This document shows, piece after piece, positions 1-13,362 of a DNA stretch of 64,000 bases; the first letter of the stretch is position 1; every line of letters starts with the position of its first letter. The notes beneath the pieces were generated by a model that worked only from the letters and a program-made list of their open reading frames with translations, had not been told where the DNA came from and ran no database searches. Position numbers and translations under genes: made by a program. The DNA comes from Udeniomyces pyricola (Eukaryota; Basidiomycota; Tremellomycetes; Cystofilobasidiales; Mrakiaceae). The stretch lies in NCBI GenBank assembly GCA_039545295.1, contig BCIK01000010.1, forward strand, positions 883,808 through 947,807. The letters are read 5' to 3'.

Positions 1-3000
1 CGAAATACCGATGCCTTCAAACTCAAAGTTGAGCGTCGTGTTGACAGAGGTGTCGGTCGCGACGGCCTCAAAGGCAACAGAGCTATCAATCGTGTTCGTC
101 CGCGAGAGCGAGCTGCGACCAGTTGGCTTGAAGGCGTTGCTGTCCTGTTCGTACTTTGACAGGACGAGAAGCTGAGAAGGCCCGTCCGCTCGGACATCAA
201 GAGAAACGACTAGGCCGGGGTGGTTCTCCTGTAGGTGATACAAACACAGTGCCGCATGGTCAGCGTTGATCGCAAGCATATAGAAAGGGTGGGAAGGACA
301 AGTGGCAGAAACGCACGCTGCTGAACTTGAAAGGCTTGAGCACACCAATCTCCATGACGTCGACGAGGCGCTCCTTGCCGCATGAAATGAGCTTGAGACG
401 TTTGTTGGCCTCGGCCGGAAGCTCCCACGTGTACTTGGCGGACGTGTGGGCGGCAAGTTTCTGTCGAGTTCTCGACTTTCTTGGTGTTTCATTGATGCCG
501 TCAGAAGGAGGCGCATCCTGGGAGGGCGAGCGAACCAAGAGGAAGGAAGAAAATGAAAAGAATCAGATGTTGAATGCGAAGAATCGCAACGCATTCGACG
601 ATGATGTCATAGCCCTCACGTACCGTCTGGCAAAACTCAAAGTCAAGATCCGTGTCGTTTTGAATACGGAACGGCCAAGGGTCGGTTTCTTTACTAAAGG
701 TGATGAAGATGATGGGCCCATCAATGTTGACCTCGACCCGGACAAGATCTGGTGTCGATCGGCCATCGCGGTTCAGAGTGACATGAACTCGTCCAATCTC
801 GGTGATGTTGACGGGAGCCGACCTAAGGTATGCACACAAGGAGCCAGTGATCCATCAGTGCAGCTCAATTTCGCATCCGTCGACGTCCGCTCGGGACTCA
901 CCACGTCTGGTTTGAGCCTTGATGAGCAAGAACAATCCTTGGGTCGCCTGATCGCTTGACGAAGCGGTGAAGAGGGGCACGTTCGCCCGGTGCAAGGTGA
1001 ACGAAGCTGTCCGAGGCCTCTTGACGGAAATTGATCGTCGTACTTAGGTTGTTCTTGAACATGAATCGAGGCGAGAGCGTGATGACCTTGGTGAGTTTGT
1101 ACTGGTGGAAGCAAAGAACGGGCAGGGACGATACGTACTCCCTCGTCAGTGTTGTGAGTATAGCAAGGGGAATATAGGATGCTTCAGTTGGCACGACGTA
1201 CTTTGCCGAGACCCTCAACATAGGAGAGACCAGTGTGGATATCTTGGCGGCCAGAGGACGAGTCGACGAGAACCTCCATGTCGGCAGCGACAGTCTCAAA
1301 CGAGAGCGGCTGATAGGGATCATACTGGATCAGTTGCGCCCGAGATTAAAAACACAATAGCGGGTAGAGGCGCGTGACTCACTCTGGACCAAGCCGAGTC
1401 ACCATACTTGAGGAAACACTTGTTTCTTCGATCCGAGTTGGCGAACGAAAACACTGAAAAAGATACGGGCGACTCGTCAGCAGGGGGATACAGGAGCTGA
1501 TGACCTTTAGATGATATTTGCTCACTGAAAGGTGTCGGTTGCTCGTTGAGGTGGTCGTCTGAAGTAACGGGTAAGGAGAATCAGTCAGTATTGTCAGGTT
1601 GAGTCAAATCCAGCGAGCACGAATTGAACTGCAGGACTACATACCCGCCAACTTAGCCGTACCGGCAACATCCCGCTGCTGCCCCATGAACGTCTTGGAT
1701 CGGATGGCCAGAGGAAGGCCAGTCTTGTTGAGGAAGATGTATGGCGAGTACACTTGCACTTTGAATGCTCCGCTGTTGTCCGGGTACTTTCTGGAGAGGC
1801 GAGTGAGAGAAAGGTTTAGGTCGTCAGCATCCCAACCAGCAAGATGCAGCAGAACGAACAGCACGCCTGAGAACTCACGAGTAGTTGATCTTGAGGTTGA
1901 GTTTGAGACCTTGCTTGTCCGTCATGACAAGCGTGTCCTCAATACTGAAATCGTCTGGGTTGTCGGTATTGATGATGGCAAATTCGGACGGTTTGAGGTC
2001 TATGGCAGAGGAATAATCAAATGGTTAGGACCATTCCTCCACAGAGCATCATCAAAAAGTCTCTTGGGTCTTACCCGTTTCCTGAACCTGGACACTCAGC
2101 AGCAAGAGATGCGAGAGCTCGACTTGATGGACCGGGCTGATGCCGCCCTTACGAAGGAAGATGGAGCTGTTGAGGCTTGTGTTCTTGTCAAAGACTCGGT
2201 ACTTGATGTCGAACGGCAGCAAGTTCTCGATCTCAACAGGTGCACGAAGCGAGAGCGAAAGCTGAGGGTACCGTCTGACGGAGGCAGAGCATACGGAATA
2301 GACAAGGGAAATTTTTAAGCATTACGCAATTGAAGCGAAAGGGGAAAACCAAAGGGTACGAGATATTCACTTTTTGTGCTCGTTAGGTGCGATGAGCGAT
2401 GAAGCTTGGAACCGGAAAGGTGCCTCTTTGGTGTCGTGTGAACGGCAAGCGATGGCTCGTCTTGGCCGGCTGCGAAGATCCTCCCAGTGAAGGCTCTCGG
2501 TCGACCAGGCAAAGTCGAAACCGGCTGATGACAACGCGTGAAGGAAGCATAGAAGATATGTGAGCAGATCTGTGTGAGCTTGATCCTCAGAAGATGACTA
2601 TCATCTCATGTCAGGACGTACGATCGGGACGGAGCTTGAATCGCTTGTGATAAGCAGCCTCAATCGGAAGTGGACAGTCGTCTCCAGGAGCTGTAGCAAA
2701 TCAAGGTAGATGAATGAGGGTAGCGTCAAAACAACATATTGAGATAGAGAGCGGAGGGGGGGGGGGGGGAGTTCCCAAAATTGACAACAAACAACGAACC
2801 AATCTTGTAGACTGAGCTGCTCGGCTTGCCATTCTTCTCAATGATGACGAGCTCAACGGAGACGTGAGTATCATTGATGACGCGCAATGGCGAGCGAAGG
2901 GTAACAATCTTGACATTGTTGACGAGCTTGATATCACAAATAAGCCGATGAGGATTTTTGTCGAGCCGCCTGTTCTCAATGAAGTCAGGCAACGACCACA

Positions 3001-6000
3001 GTCAGCTTAGCCCGAGGTCCGGCACACCACATCCGCAGCGAGGACAACAAAACATACGGGCGGAGCGCGTGATCAAACTCGCCCTCGCGGTCGACCGAGA
3101 TGTGCTTGATCTGTTCCCAATCGGCGTTGTGGATCTCGAGGTTGAGGGCATGATGGTTCACCTCGCCAATATGCTAAGAAAGGAATCAACAAGAATGAGT
3201 TCATGGCCTGAGCACATCGGCTTAAGGAAGCGCAAATGATACGTCTGCTCACCTCTCGAAGGGTCTTGTAGTCCTCGAATCGCCAAGGCACTTCATCGCC
3301 GTCGGCAATGGCCATCTTTGGCTCAGTGACCCGACCTCCGCGCTTGTCGGCCCAAATGTCAATCGGGTATCCCGTTCGATTCCGCACAAGGTAAGGGGCA
3401 TCACCACCCCGGGCGTTCTTGAGGATCCTGTCGCTTTCCTTCGTCCAGTTCGTGTATGACGTAATGGCCAGCTCGATGAACGTTGCCGTCACGTTGAGCT
3501 CGAGTCGCTCCTTGGACGAGAGGTTGACGGCCAGCTTGCCGTTCTCTCCGCCTGCCTCACTTCGGGCCACCTGTTGACGAAACATATAGCAACTTCAGTA
3601 AGTGCTGCGATCGAGCCGACCCGTACATAGACAGTAAGTGGCGTTGAACAGAGATGTATTGACTCACCTTCAACAAAAAGTCCCAAGGCTCGACCAACGG
3701 CTCCCAAGCCGAGTTGGTCAAATTGTAGTACTTGATCGCCGGTCGCATGGACGTGATGAACTTCATCTGTGGTGCACGAGGCGACAACGAGTACAGCTAT
3801 TCAGCACAAACAGGAGAGGACACTCAGCGTATACGCATGACGCTACAGCAGCCATGGATACATACATCTCCAGACCAATCATTGACCGTAGCAGAGAAGG
3901 GTTGGGTGAAGAGATGAAGGAGGGGCAGTTCGTGCAGGTCACCAATAAGGATGAGCTGGAAGCCCTCGATCGTAGCTTTCAGCTAACGTCAAATATGCAG
4001 GCGGGAAACAAACCAGAAAAAGAAAGCGAAGCAAGATTAAAACCAAATCGCCCTTCTGCATAAGAAACAGCCGTCATTCAAACCGTGGCGCACAGTCACG
4101 TACGTGCTCCTTCTTCAAGACGACCACCGGCTTCTTAGTCCCATGGGATCGGCTGATTGTCGACCTTCGTCCTTTGGTTCGGACCGGAGAAGATGTCGAA
4201 CCGCGGGAACCTCTAGAACTGCGTCGACGGCGGGAAACATCCGTCGTCGGATGAAGGCTCGACGAACCCTCTGCAACGGCGGACTCGGACGCGACGGCAG
4301 CCTCGGGGCTCGTGCGACTCGTGAGCGAAATAGCCTTGTTAACGATGTCGGTGATGAGCTGAATATCTCGGTATGACGATCGGAAGATGACAGGCTGGAC
4401 GTTGATTTCAATGTCGGTCTTCTGATGCGTCTGGATCTGACGCGAGTCGATCGAGAGCGTGATATCGATGGGATCAAGGAAGCGGACGGTTTCATCGGGC
4501 TTGTCCATTCGGAGGAGCGACATGCCGACTTTTTGCACGTTGAGAGCCATGATTCCCTGGATGAAGAAACGGAAGTTTAGTCAAAACGGTGTCTGGTGCT
4601 TTTTGGGGCCCTGATCAGTCAAGCGACTCACTTGATGAGAAGCCAAGAGCTGATCGACCGAGAGCTGAATCGCCTGCGTTTCGGCATCAGTGTCGTTACC
4701 GAGAACCATAATGGTCGAGCTGATGATTTCAACCCGGAAGGCAAGCGGCGGGGCAGTCGAGGGCGGAGCGGGAGCTTTTTCGTCCTTGTCTGTGGGCTCA
4801 GCCTCTGGAGACGTTGGTTCAGCAGGAGGGAACGCGCTGACAAAGAAGTCGACAAGTGCAAAGAGTGGATCGACCGCAAGAATAACTTTGGGGGAGTCAA
4901 TCGTGACAATCGCAAGCGAAGACTTGTCGATGCCGCCAGACGTCGTGTAGTGAACCATGCTAGAGAAAAGTGCATTGCGATCGTCAGTAGCTGCCTTACA
5001 GACTGGCACTCAGAAAAGGATCGGAGACCAACAAGGGGAGAGACTCACAATTGGTCGCCGCCATGTTCGTTCAAAGGAATGATCTGTCGCCACTTGGATT
5101 CGCCAGCTCTTGTGTTCTCCATTGTGGCATCCTTGAGCTGAAGAGCAGAAGCAAGCACCAACGGACGAGTGGTGAGTTAGGCCTCGATTTGATCTGGCCT
5201 CAGGTATACCAGTCATGTCGTATGCTTACCATGACCTCAGCATCCATGGCCCCATCGGAGAGCATCTTGAGATTGACACGGGTCGAGATGAGGGCAAAGC
5301 TAGCGATACTCTTGTCTTTGAGTGACGCCTTGTCCGTGGCAGTGGCATCGAAGAGTTCGAGGTTTACGGACGAGACGCTGAAGGCAAGATCGAGCGTCTT
5401 CCAAACTCGAATCAGCTCGCCACTCTGACTGCGAGCGACGTTGCCTAGCTCGGGGGAGAGGTCGACGGCAGGCACTTCAATCGCTGCGGGGCTCGGGGTG
5501 GCAGGCCCTGGAGATGGGGTCGCAGTCGAAGGCGGCGAAGGTAGAATGGTCTCAAGGCCCTCGAACTCCTCGTCGTCCTCCAACACTCGCGGAATCGATT
5601 GGACAAGATCCATGATGAGGCAGTATTGGCTCTGAGTGAGAGAGACTTTGACGTCGGAGAGCGTACCGGTGACCTAAAGTGCGAAAGCCCGGTAGGTCGA
5701 CACGGGTTAGCCTCTATCGAACAGCAGGACGCATTCAGGCATGGTCAACGCAGGTGATGGACTAGACTCGTTCCGACGAACCTTGGTATCGGGTTGGGTA
5801 AACTCCACACTTCGATCAACCTGGTTTTGTGAAACGTCGAACGAGAGGCTACATATGAATTCAAATGGACCGATCAGTCACCGGCAAACTCACAGCGTCG
5901 ATAGGTGAGCTGAAGAGTTCGCACCTGACGTCTGAGACGATTTCAAGCGTCGCCAACTTGCCATCGTGCCAGAACTCAGAAGTCACGTTGATGCCATGCA

Positions 6001-7362
6001 GACCGGCAGCGATTCGGTTCTCGCCAAGCGCTCCCCCGTCATAGGTGTTGCGAGCGACGATTTCACCGAGTCGGGTGACCAGCACATCTTGGGACGAGGC
6101 CTCATCCCGCGGGAAGACAATGATTGGGGTTTTGACAACGACATCAAAGTGCATGCGTTCTTTCTGAAGTTCCGATGCTCGCTGGACGGCAGCTTGACTG
6201 ACAACCTGGGACGTCGAGTTGTACAAAGGCTGCAGGCGGGAGAACAGTGTCGCAAACTGGTAGAGTCCACGCATGGGTCGCTCCATGAATGCGAGCTTGA
6301 GGGAACCAGCTCGGAGGAAGATAGAGGAATTGTAGCCAGGGAAGGTCGCATGATCTGAAGGGTCAAATGTCTCGTAGCTGAAGTCTACGACGTCGTCCCC
6401 TTCGACCGAGAGAAGCTTCTTGAAACTCTCCTCCCGCACAGCCGTACCGGAATCGTCTGTGAGTGAGAGATCGCCCAGCGTGGCAGCGATCCGCATCGTC
6501 GGACCCCGAAGGAGCAGCGAGACCTCTCCGGCCTCCATAGCGAGTGTGGCAAGTCGGTTGGTCCCGTCTTGGAGCAGAACTAGCAGTCGACGTAGGAAGA
6601 GGGGAAGATAGTCAGGCTTGGAATGTTGTAAAATCTTTCGGACCGTGATGCGGCAACGCACCTCGAGCTCTCGTCAGCTTGACCCGGACACGAATCTTAT
6701 CCGATCCGGAAGGTTGCGGTGAGCCGTCCGCGTCGTTCGTAACCTCACGTTCAGATACGTCGGTTGTAGTATCTTCGAGGCGTCCAGGAGGCGTGGCGAT
6801 CGAGTTGGCGTCATGGCTGGGTACAAAAGTTGTCATGATGAAGTCATACAGCGAGAGGATTGGGATCGGAGCGACCGAGAAGTTGAAAGTTGAGAGCTCA
6901 ACGGCAATCGTCTGGTCGACGCCTTCCCAGACCGTTTGAAACTCGGGCGAGTCCTTCTGCACCTTGGCGTATTTGAGTCGGACGAGGTCGTGTTCGGGTT
7001 TGCTCTGATGATCGCCGTTGAGGTCAGACGAGACAAGTGGCCGACTTGCCTTACCGTTTTCAATCATGGCGAGTGACACGGACCTGGCACGAGCAAGAGA
7101 AGTAGAAGAGTGGATAAATCTCGACTACCCTTCAAGATGTACCGATTGCAAAGACAAAAGAGCTTACCTTAGCGAAAGATCGACGCTCATATCAAACTTT
7201 TTGAGGGCAAACTCAAGTCCAAACCCTTCGAGCATCGCGTCGGCCAAGTGCAGGTCGGGGGTGCCGTTTGGCTGAGATTTGAAGACGGACGCTTGGAACT
7301 TTTCGACGTTGAACTTAAATTCAAACACACGCTGCTTGATGTCGCTCGCCTGATGAAGAAAC

Positions 7363-7412
<50 letters not shown>

Positions 7413-10400
7413 GCCCGATTGAGTTTCTAGTATCCCAGAAACCTAGCCAAAGCGGCTCAAGCAAGGTGCAAAGTGTCTCACATCGGTCGAGATGCCTGGG
7501 GCCTCGAAGAAAGTGTCAGCGTCGGCATCAGGGTCTTCGTCCTGGACAGTATCATCGTCAATGACACTCTCGTTCTCTTCAAGGTTGTACTCTTCAATTG
7601 TCGATCGTTGGAGGAAGCCTCCGCCTCGGCTGTAGGATCTTGAGGGCTCTCGGTCGTGGTGAGGAGCCTTGGGGGCAGACGAAGCAGGAGCGTCGTCGTC
7701 ATGGCCAAACTTGGGAATTGCAACGTCGATGAATCGCATGAGAGACTCTGCAACGATACAAACAAATAGAAGAAAGGGAGGGGGAGGAAGTTTCATGTGC
7801 ACATGGTAGTGAGCATGTCAGTAGGACATAGTGAGGAACGACGCTTTGTAAGGTCCATAGATGTAGGGTCAACTTACTGTACTTTGTATCCGAGAAGTTG
7901 ACCTGAAGAACTGGAAGGTTGCCCGAGACTTTGAATCGAGTGATATTGGGCGCATTCAAGATCGCATTCTGGACGAGGAAAGACATATTGATGCGCTCGA
8001 GGACGTGGACTTCCTGACTGGTCTCGTCCGAAACGAGGGCCGAGAGACACGACTCCAGGTCTCGACCCATGAGTAACTATAGGCGCGTGGGAGAAACGGA
8101 TACGACTTTAGTTCAGCTAACGGCCAATTGGCCAGTCTACCTGTGAGTCATAGGGATTAAGGGAAATCCTTACCTGAGCCGACTCCAGGCGCACTGTGAA
8201 CCGATCGTACATGAGCGATTCGAGCTTGAGGAAATCGTCGTCAGAATACTGCTGAGCCTTCTTTGCCTCAATCTGCTCCATGGCCTCCTTAGCGACCAAG
8301 TTTGATTCAATCGCGATGTGACCGGCGTCGAGGACGATATGCTGGCACGTCTTGGTCTTGACGCTGTGGCCAGACGGAAAGCAAACGTTAATGATTTGCA
8401 TGGCAATAAGTCAGTGCCCTGGACGCTCTGGACGATAGCGCGTTCAGGGACGTGATAGTTGGATAGAAGTCAGAGCTCACTCTTCAGGAATGATGATGAT
8501 AGGCGCGTTCATGTCGAGCTTGATGTCGAGTGTCTTGTGTTGCTGGATAGGCCAAGAAATACCGTAATTGATCAACAAAAGTCAGATCGGGTTTATAGAG
8601 TCAAGGTGTCCGTCTTGAGATGGCACTCACCTGCAGGGCAAACTCGAGACCCGCCCTTGTCTCTTTTCGAATACCATCAAAAGTTTCGCTCGCGACGTCC
8701 TGGAACGCACAATCAGATTCATGTAGAAGAGAACAGCAACAACAGTCAGCCTTGCTCACGCTGCACATCGACCCAAGAACTAGTTCCCACGGGCTACCAG
8801 ACGTACCATAAGGGCCGAGATGGACTCGAGCTGACTCTCAGGCGGCTTGAAGAACTGAACGACGCGCTCGACGTAGCCCTTATGGTATATGATTTCGAGG
8901 TGTCGCATCTTGACCGTCAATGCGTTGTCGGCCCGGCCGTCCAGCGGGTTATTCTCGAATCGCATCGAGAGGAACGGATTCTCGACGTCAGTCTCCATCC
9001 GGATCTCATCGGCGACAATCTCGCCTTCTTCGGGCAACGTGTTCTTCCGTTCCTCTACTCGCGAGAGCTCTTCTTTGACGCGAACGATTTGAGGGTAGAC
9101 AGACCCCTCGGTCGTGCCATCATAGACTCGGAAACCGCCAAGGGTGATCGTTGCATCAAAAGAACCTGTGAGTTGGACGACATCCGCCTGGAAAGCGTCC
9201 CAGACCACCGAGACAATCTCTAGCGCTTTGCCGTGCGGATCCTGACGAAGGACAAACGAACCCGTCTTGAGCTTGGCCGTGACGCGCATCTTGAGGGCGT
9301 CTCTCGGGATATCAGGCGATGGGCTGTCGTCGTGGGCATCTGGATCGTAGCCAACCAATGAGAGAAGACCTTTGCGATCGGCCTCAGTCATGGACTCATC
9401 GTCCGGCTGCGCGTTGGTCGCGTCGGTATGTTTTTTGGCCCCAAACGCCCACCCAATCCAACCGACCGCCTGGGCAGGAGCGTTAGCTCTCTTCTCCTCT
9501 TCTAGTTTGCGTCGCATCTGAGCATCCTTGCGGAGTTCGGACTTGGCGATGGAACGGTAGAAGCGGATATCCTCGTACGAGAGCTTGCGTTCGAGCTCAT
9601 CAAAGTCCTCCAAATCCTGTCGTGCCGCACAAATCACGTCAAAGCGAGTTAAATTCCGGAACAAGGGTTTCGCCCACGTCAAAACGATGATGGTTATAGC
9701 TATAAATCATCAACAACTCACCGAACCAGCAAGGCCTCCGGATGCCGTCTTGGACTTGACAAAGAGTTGAACGTAACGCTTGCGGTCATCCCTGCGCTCG
9801 GCAAAGTAAGGCCACGTCCACTTGCGGTTCTTTTCGTGGACCTCTGATCGAATGGCGTTGAGGGCAAACTTGAGACGCTGTCGCGCCGGATTAGCCGCCA
9901 TGATAGCCTCGGCCGGGCGGAAGCGTCGGTACTGCCAGTGGAAGGTGAAATGACAAGGCAATCGAGACATGTCTTGATGAGTCAAACAAGTCACGCGAGG
10001 TCGTAAAATTGAGAAAGATGCGCGCACCTGTTGAGTTCGTGTGTAGAAATGAAACAGGTCAATCATGGACAGGGTATCTCGGTACTGATCGTCGTCCACA
10101 ACGAATCCAAACTCGTCAAAGAGGACTTGTGCGTCAATCTGAGGCGTTTCCTTGTCGATATGTCGATTCATGATGATCTGGGCAAGGGAAAACGTGACGC
10201 ATGATCAGTTACTTGAAACCTCGCGCATGGACTACGCAGAACTCGCATTCCGGCTCAAAAAAAAAAAAAAAAAAAAAAAAAAAACGGTGCAGCTCACTCT
10301 GCCTTCTCCTGTGACGGGCCGAAGAACGTATTGGTGGGCTTTGAGCTTTGCGTCGTCGTCGCCTGCTCGAGAGATCTTTGTGGGTCCAAGACGAGAGAAA

Positions 10401-12093
10401 GAGGATCAGTCGATCTGTTCCTCCGCGATATGATAGGACAAGCCGACGAACATAGAATGAAAGATGAAAATGAAGCTTACGAGTTGGGAAAAGTTGGTGA
10501 TGGTCTCTTCGCGATCGACACCCGCGATGGTGCCCACGTCCGTGTCAAAGTAGATGGCCAAACTCGATAACTTGGCCATCTATCAAATCAAAGGATCCAG
10601 ACCCGAGAGGAGGTAAGACAATTCTGTGAGTAGTCTTCTTCCAGCGACAGGTCTAGAAACGTATGATAAACAGACGAACCTTGTGCAGCGCAGCCTTCGC
10701 GTCGTGGATGAAAGCCTCAACCCAGTTCTCGTCAGTTGAAACGGCCTTGAACTCGGCGAGGGTAATACCAGCCGCAAACGGATGCTGCAATGACAAGTCG
10801 TCAATCAAAGATCAGCTATTTGAGCAAGGGCGAGGTATCAGAAACGCCTCTGTGCACTCACATCTGGCGTGCTGAGCCGATCCTCGTATCGGACGTGAAT
10901 GTTTTTCACCGTGATTTGCAAGTTGTTGATGATGTTACCAATCATAGTAGCCATCACGGACTCATTCTTCTTGGTCTCCTCTGAGAGACAGATAGACCAA
11001 GGATCAAGTGGTTGGGCAGACGGGAGGAGGAGGGGGGGGGAGGAGGAGGAAGGTTGGTTCAAGTGAATGGGAAGGAGATACTGTCAATCGAACTAGCCAC
11101 ATTCAACTCGTTTCAAAATCCCATCTTGAACATGACAAGATCACACACGCACCCTCGCCTTTGCCAGAGACCTGACTCTTAATATCGATCGCCTCGGCCG
11201 CGTCAAGTCGCTCCTGCTTGGCCGCCTGCGCTCGACGGTCGTCCTCTGCCTGATCCGTCTGCGAGTCGTAGAGTAAGTTTACCGTGTCAGCTACTTATGA
11301 GACGTGAGCAGGTATACTTTGTTGACGGCTTGTGAGTGAAAATACCTTGGTCTCTCCGCTAGGCACGGCGAGCAAGAAGACGTCCTCGATGATGACCCGA
11401 ACAGGTCTTGTGCCGAGGGCCGAGTACGGAATTGTGAGTGACAGTTGACCGAGGTGACCTATCAGACAGCAACAATCAGCGCCAGAAGGATCAAGTAGGG
11501 TCCATCAGTCCGTCTACGTTGATAGAAGGTATGTTTCCAGTCCAAGGCATCGACTGGAGTAATCGATCGGCTCTGGGCGAGCGAGGACGACCGGCGTACC
11601 TTCAGTGACGTCGACAGGAAGCCGGAACTTGTCGAGGGCCTCCTTTTTGAGCTTGAGGTTCTTGAGAACGACTTCGCCTGTTGGAGATAGAGAGCATCGG
11701 GGAAGAAGAGTTGATTGTACGTCCGATGAGTGAGCATCCGTTCGTGATGGGTCATGATAAGAAAGGGGAGGAGGAGAATGACGAGCAGGCAAACAAGCAC
11801 ACGGCCAGTCCAGCGCGCAGGTCATCTCCGGGATGAGGCGAGGGCAGGACTGAGATTGCCGAGGGAGGACATACCACTCCAGAGGGAGATGTTGAGCTGA
11901 TCGGTATTGAGGTTCTCGACATAGGGCGCGAGGAACCGGTTGAGAAGCTGTGATGATGGAAGGGATCTGTGAGAAAGGGGTCCTTCGGAGGGGGAAGGCG
12001 AAGAGGAAAGAGCGACGAGTAAGGGATGATGATGATGAGACTGACGGAGGAGACGAGGTTCCGGAGACCTGTCGAGGGACCCCAGGAACTCAT
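1..12093 (-). CDS. VPS13: Vps13-family lipid-transfer protein, 3' end outside window
   Basis: Giant bridge-like lipid-transfer protein that moves phospholipids between organelles at membrane contact sites. The start is ATG at 12093 (MSSWGPSTGLRNLVSS). A GTCAGT donor joins it in phase to the chorein-type N-terminus LLNRFLAPYVENLNTDQLN (about 11950-11876), followed by GEVVLKNLKLKKEALDKF near 11685 and NLQITVKNIHVRYED near 10910. LERKLSYEDIRFYRSIA (about 9600) is the classic Vps13 segment. An acidic linker lies at about 7500-7640. Adaptor-binding-type repeats include YLVRNRTGYPIDIWA near 3390 and VYSPYIFLNKTGLPLA near 1745. The window edge falls at LNFEFEGIGIS, near the end of that region, so the C-terminal ATG2_C/PH-like part is missing. 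At least 25-30 short introns interrupt the gene; two carry T45 and T28 tracts (A-runs on the + strand). No internal break seen, but not every junction was checked. Confidence 0.93.
7367..7411. repeat. 45-nt A homopolymer inside a VPS13 intron
   Basis: An uninterrupted run of about 45 A on the + strand, which is T45 in the VPS13 pre-mRNA. It lies about 20 nt upstream of a CATCAG acceptor preceding the exon that begins GCGAGCGACATC, so it occupies the polypyrimidine-tract position. The true length is uncertain, as with any assembled homopolymer. Confidence 0.9.
10257..10284. repeat. 28-nt A homopolymer inside a VPS13 intron
   Basis: A run of about 28 A on the + strand (T28 in the transcript), located just after the GTGAGC donor of a VPS13 intron rather than near its acceptor. 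No flanking target-site duplication or other sign of retrotransposition is visible. Confidence 0.85.
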
Positions 12094-12372
12094 GGATGTG
12101 TCGGAAAGGGGTGAAGAAGGATGTATGCAGGCAGGATGCGATGGATGCTAAGGGCTACAGTATAGGTGAGAAGGGAGATGGGGCAGGAGACGATGAGATC
12201 GAAAGGGGAATGGTCGAGTGAGGGCAAGGGGAGGGGAGGGGAGGTCGATGGGATTCTAGACAGAGAGAGACAGAGAGAGTGTGTGTGTCGAGAGGTGGCT
12301 CATGCATCATGCATCATGCATCATGACGGAGGCCGAGGACCATCGACCAGATTCCAGGCCCGACATGCCCAA

Positions 12373-12430
12373 CACATACACACACGCACACTAACACACA
12401 CACGCACACTAACACACACACGCACACGCT
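12373..12430. repeat. CA-rich minisatellite, 18-nt unit, about 3 copies
   Basis: A tandem array built on an 18-nt unit that combines ACACACACGCACAC with a TAA-containing spacer. It lies upstream of the VPS13 start. It is too short and too irregular for a telomere. Confidence 0.8.
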
Positions 12431-12970
12431 ACAACTCGTCGATAATTCTAGGATCAACTCGTTTGGCCTCTCAGCAAGGCAGCTCCAAACCGATTACAAT
12501 CTACACTTGGCCTCACTACTGATCATCAATACGACCACTCATCATCAACGAGAGATTGATCAGATTAACGTTTAACACTGATTGATCCTGGCGGCCAACG
12601 GTGCTCACTAACCCAAACTCACCCTCTTTCACGCAGACGGTATGATCTCTTCGATCCTTACCAGCTATTACTCAATATATATATATACATACTCGACTCA
12701 ACAGACGATCCACAATCTACGTCATGTCCAACGTCACATCGATTTCCTAACACCACATCATCATCATCCTCTCCAGCCTCAAGAACCCCTCATCAGCGTT
12801 CCGACTTTGACCCTACTATCACCTCAATTCCATCTTGTAAAGACATGATCCACAACCAACACCGTGACCTGGCATGACGTGCACAATCATAGCAGTAGTA
12901 GCAGCAGCACTGAAACTTGCGAGTTTCATCAACATCTGTTCTTTTCCTTACTCTATAGTTCTCAGACGCG

Positions 12971-13267
12971 ATGGACTTGAACGACTTTCCCCCTCCCCCT
13001 GGTGATCAGTTTCCCATCAAGCACGGGTCTCATAGCAAGAACGACCTACCTTCGATCCATCTCTCCGGATCTTACCTGGGCGCTTCTTCATACCATCCGA
13101 CGCTCCTACCGATCCACGATGATCGGACGACGACCGAACTTCCAGTCAGTGATGACCGCACCGAAATCTGATCCTGCTCATCCAAGGGCTGGCTCATCTC
13201 GAGCGAGCTCAGATCAAGGTGTTTCGAGCTGGGCTACTACGTCTTTCTTCCGTGGCCCGACCTGTAG
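12971..13267 (+). CDS. Doubtful small two-exon ORF, unknown product
   Basis: ATG at 12971 opens a 66-codon frame starting MDLNDFPPPPGDQFPIKHGS. If a GTCAGT donor inside it (near 13145) is spliced to an AAG acceptor about 42 nt later, the frame continues in phase through GWLISSELRSRCFELGYY and ends at TAG 13265-13267, giving about 85 residues. The donor type is used by other genes in this window, but the acceptor is weak and I recognise no family. It lies divergent from VPS13. It may equally be non-coding. Confidence 0.22.
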
Positions 13268-13330
13268 TCCTCGAAAGCTGAGTTGAAACGAGCAGACGAC
13301 CTAAACCTGATCGTGGATGATCGTGGATGA

Positions 13331-13362
13331 TGGTGACGATGATGATGATGATGATGATGATG
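13331..13362. repeat. (GAT)n trinucleotide repeat
   Basis: A short simple-sequence repeat of GATGAT units in the VPS13-aconitase gap, probably neutral. Confidence 0.8.

Noticed and set aside
7367..7411. A-run as poly(A) tail of a retroposed element
   Set aside because: No element body, target-site duplication or gene remnant flanks it, and it sits in a normal intron at the polypyrimidine-tract position.
12373..12430. CA-rich repeat as telomeric sequence
   Set aside because: It is internal, has only about three units, and is flanked by ordinary genes on both sides.
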